Shown: in pieces, positions 6,910 through 8,150 of the stretch
Layout: the number at the start of each line of letters is the position of its first letter
Numbering within the stretch: position 1 is the first letter of the stretch
DNA from: an uncultured Clostridia bacterium
GTDB taxonomy: Bacteria; Bacillota; Clostridia; Oscillospirales; Ruminococcaceae
Length of the DNA stretch: 8,150 nucleotides
NCBI GenBank assembly: GCA_947632425.1
Contig: CANRPG010000078.1
Location: 1 to 8,150 of the forward strand
Direction of reading: 5' to 3'
Translations under genes and position numbers: made by a program
The notes under the pieces: model-generated
What the model saw: the letters and a program-made list of their open reading frames with translations, nothing else
What the model was told of the DNA's origin: nothing
The model's database searches: none

Positions 6910-6938
6910 AGAAGTGAGAAGTTAGATGTTAGAAACGG
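6904..6938. repeat. Degenerate 7-base tandem repeat, left arm
   Basis: Read in sevens, the sequence is GAGGCTA GAAGTGA GAAGTTA GATGTTA GAAACGG, a degenerate GARGTTA-type heptad. A second heptad tract follows in the same arm near 6980-7001 (TAGAAGC AAGAGGC AAGAAAT). Confidence 0.55.
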
Positions 6939-7141
6939 CTTTGCGACTTTTGCGTGAAGCCGTTCTTTCTGCGGTTCGGATAGAAGCAAGAGGCAAGAAA
7001 TTGTAAGGCGGCGTTTGCGCATTGTTTTAATAGTGTGTTTATTATTTGCGCTTACGCGCGGCGCAGGAGCGCGTTCAACGCTCCACTTTAATTCGGCTAT
7101 CTTCTCATTTTGAGTGAGCTAACACGTTCGCGCAACTCTAA

Positions 7142-7228
7142 TCGAGGGGGAAACCATAGGGATTATAGGGGGTAAATCTGTCAGGAAGGGCGCGCGCTTT
7201 ACCCCCTACCCTAAGGTTTCCCCCTCGA
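7142..7228. repeat. Strong 87-base hairpin in the core of the fold-back repeat
   Basis: TCGAGGGGGAAACC (7142-7155) is the exact reverse complement of 7215-7228. Inside it, TAGGG (7157-7161) pairs with CCCTA (7209-7213), and TAGGGGGTAAA (7166-7176) pairs with TTTACCCCCTA (7198-7208), leaving a small bulge (7162-7165) and a GC-rich loop 7177-7197. About 30 base pairs form. The G-run/C-run arms differ sharply in composition from the genes around it. Confidence 0.75.
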
Positions 7229-7398
7229 GCTTCCTCTTCCTTATCCACACCCTCAACCACGCGCTGAGCCTTGGTGAAAATTCGAGACCTCTTCACTCGG
7301 AACTTTGTACCTTTGTGAAGGAGGCTAAATAGCGAAATACGCATAGGCTTTGTTTGTAAGGAAAAAGAGGTCAGTAGTGCGGGAATTAGATTTGAAAC

Positions 7399-7421
7399 GT
7401 ACTGCGGACAATTTGCAGTAC
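7399..7421. repeat. Small 7-bp hairpin in the fold-back repeat
   Basis: GTACTGC (7399-7405) pairs with GCAGTAC (7415-7421) around a nine-base loop, just inside the right arm of the large fold-back repeat. Confidence 0.5.
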
Positions 7422-7496
7422 AGACAAGCCCCAACTTCTTGCCTCTTGCTTCTATCTGAACTGCGGAAATGGCAAGCACGCGCAAATGCCGCAAAA

Positions 7497-7531
7497 CCGT
7501 TTCTAACCTCTAATCTCTCACTTCTAACCTC
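7497..7531. repeat. Degenerate 7-base tandem repeat, right arm
   Basis: On the minus strand this reads GAGGTTA GAAGTGA GAGATTA GAGGTTA GAAACGG, the same heptad pattern as the left arm in inverted orientation. Units differ between the arms, yet the register is kept exactly. Confidence 0.55.
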
Positions 7532-7540
7532 TAGCAGTGC

Positions 7541-7575
7541 AAAAAATAACCTCCTGCGGTTTATGCCGCAAGAGG
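7541..7575 (-). terminator. Intrinsic terminator of coaX
   Basis: On the minus strand CCTCTTGCGG (7575-7566) pairs over ten positions (one G-U) with CCGCAGGAGG (7559-7550) around CATAAA, followed by TTATTTTTTG. It lies about 30 bases after the coaX stop. The plus-strand side is followed by CTCGTTTTGTATTG, so it might also weakly stop transcription from the EF-G paralog. Confidence 0.85.
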
Positions 7576-7591
7576 CTCGTTTTGTATTGTA

Positions 7592-7619
7592 TCGTATGAT
7601 TTGTTATTTCGTATGATTT
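7592..7619. repeat. 11-base direct repeat across the coaX stop codon
   Basis: TCGTATGATTT occurs at 7592-7602 and 7609-7619, 17 bases apart. The second copy encodes the last residues of CoaX (KNHTK). It is probably a small slippage duplication at the gene end. Confidence 0.5.
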
Positions 7620-8150
7620 TTCCCGTAAAGTATCATCAGGCCCTCAAGCAAAAGGTCGTCGTTTATTATGATATCTCTGCGGCAGAACGGCACTATGGTA
7701 GATGCAAGTCCGCCCGTTGCTATTACGGTTATCGGCTGCCCCATTTCCTGCTCTATCCTGTCGGCGATGCCGTCAAGGCTGGCGGCTGTTGAATAGAAAA
7801 TGCCGCTCGTCATGCACTCGACCGTGTTGCCGCCTATCAGCTTTTTGGGGGCTTCAAGGCTTATCTTCGGCAGCTGCGATGTGCTGTTTGTCAGCGAGTT
7901 CAGTGAAACATTTACGCCGGGCATTATCATTCCGCCTATGTAGGTGTTGCTTTCGTTGATAACAGCCGCGGTAGTTGCAGTGCCTAAGTCAAATATCACC
8001 ATCGGCGCTTTGTACTTTGCAATAGCTGCCACCGCGCCTACAACGAGGTCGCTGCCCAGCTGCTTGGGGTTTTCCATTTGTATGACAAGACCCGTTTTTA
8101 TCCCGGGGCCGACCACGAGCATATTTTTGCCGGTAAGCTTTGCGACCGCC
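7604..8150 (-). CDS. coaX: Type III pantothenate kinase, C-terminal part (5' end beyond window)
   Basis: This enzyme phosphorylates pantothenate with ATP, the first step of coenzyme A synthesis, in the cytoplasm. The frame stays open to the right edge: before the Met at 8122 the codons read AVAKLTGKN, which joins smoothly to MLVVGPGIKTGL, a family motif. That Met is therefore internal and the gene continues off the window. About 181 of the usual 250-260 residues are present. The N-terminal ATP-binding DxGNT-type motif is not visible. Visible hallmarks are VGPGIKTG, the LGSDLVVGAVAA segment, the DLGTATT motif (an ASKHA-fold phosphate loop), GGMIMPG, a helix with LTNSTSQLP, and ATGG near the C-terminus. 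The stop is TAA at 7606-7604, followed by a strong terminator. CoaX differs from the CoaA and eukaryote-like PanK types and often needs a monovalent cation; that is family knowledge, not seen here. Confidence 0.9.
   Translation of the reverse strand, partial: AVAKLTGKNMLVVGPGIKTGLVIQMENPKQLGSDLVVGAVAAIAKYKAPMVIFDLGTATTAAVINESNTYIGGMIMPGVNVSLNSLTNSTSQLPKISLEAPKKLIGGNTVECMTSGIFYSTAASLDGIADRIEQEMGQPITVIATGGLASTIVPFCRRDIIINDDLLLEGLMILYGKNHTK

Larger units (their letters stand above)
6902..7533. repeat. Composite fold-back repeat, about 632 bp, with 100-base inverted arms
   Basis: By hand alignment, 6904-7003 and the reverse complement of 7432-7531 match at about 80 of 100 positions without gaps. 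Conserved blocks include AGAAGTGAG, TTAGAAACGG and GATAGAAGCAAGAGGCAAGAA. The match extends two bases outward to TA on each side (6902-6903 and 7532-7533). The core (7004-7431) holds further dyads, including the 87-base hairpin 7142-7228, GACCTCTT (7284-7291) with a matching AAGAGGTC downstream, and GTACTGC/GCAGTAC. No transposase or convincing ORF is present. Together with the flanking terminators it fills the whole 725-base gap between the convergent EF-G paralog and coaX genes. It is most likely an interspersed non-autonomous repeat, possibly several nested elements; the family is not recognised. Confidence 0.65.

Noticed and set aside
7138..7494. A 118-codon minus-strand open frame in the fold-back repeat
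   Set aside because: It runs through the strong hairpin and one inverted arm, has no good ribosome binding site or recognisable domain, and its composition follows the repeat rather than the neighbouring genes.
6904..7531. A CRISPR array suggested by the short periodic repeats
   Set aside because: Units are only seven bases, degenerate and contiguous, with no spacers and no cas genes.
7350..7616. An 88-codon plus-strand open frame
   Set aside because: It overlaps the right arm, the coaX terminator and the coaX 3' end, and shows no protein-like features.
7604..8122. coaX starting at the Met at 8122
   Set aside because: The frame continues upstream to the window edge with family-like residues, and starting there would remove the N-terminal ATP-binding part.

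Overview
The window looks like a chromosomal stretch from a Gram-positive Clostridia-type bacterium, probably Ruminococcaceae-like. This is an inference from gene content (a DUF3343 protein beside a TIGR01977-type cysteine desulfurase, a type III pantothenate kinase, an EF-G paralog), strong AGGAGG-type ribosome binding sites, two TTG starts, frequent ATA isoleucine codons and moderate GC. No rRNA, tRNA, CRISPR array, phage gene or transposase gene was seen.

Layout. Positions 1-155 are AT-rich and hold only a weak hairpin. A minus-strand pair follows: a 75-residue DUF3343 protein (1531-1304), then a PLP-dependent cysteine desulfurase (1280-156), 23 bases apart and probably one transcript. The gap 1532-1968 contains a 283-bp gene-free element (1594-1876) bounded by a perfect 21-base inverted repeat that ends in TA on both sides. 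It may be a miniature transposable element, a structured RNA, or both. A plus-strand P-type Ca2+-ATPase (1969-4590) follows, then a good sigma-70-type promoter (4653-4681) and a plus-strand EF-G paralog (4770-6878) with altered G motifs. The region 6879-7603 has no credible gene. It is almost filled by a fold-back repeat (6902-7533) with 100-base arms about 80% identical in inverted orientation, a very strong central hairpin (7142-7228) and 7-base periodic purine-rich tracts. A minus-strand terminator (7541-7575) and the 3' part of coaX (7604-8150, running off the right edge) complete the window.

How the genes work together. Only DUF3343 and the desulfurase look functionally linked (persulfide or sulfur/selenium handling). 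The Ca2+ pump, the EF-G paralog and the CoA-pathway kinase appear to be separate housekeeping or accessory units. The EF-G paralog and coaX converge on the fold-back repeat, and the desulfurase pair and the pump diverge around the 283-bp element, so both repeat elements lie between genes rather than inside them.

No gene cassette that would form a new multi-protein system is visible. The most unusual material is the two gene-free inverted-repeat elements and the degenerate GTPase motifs of the EF-G paralog.
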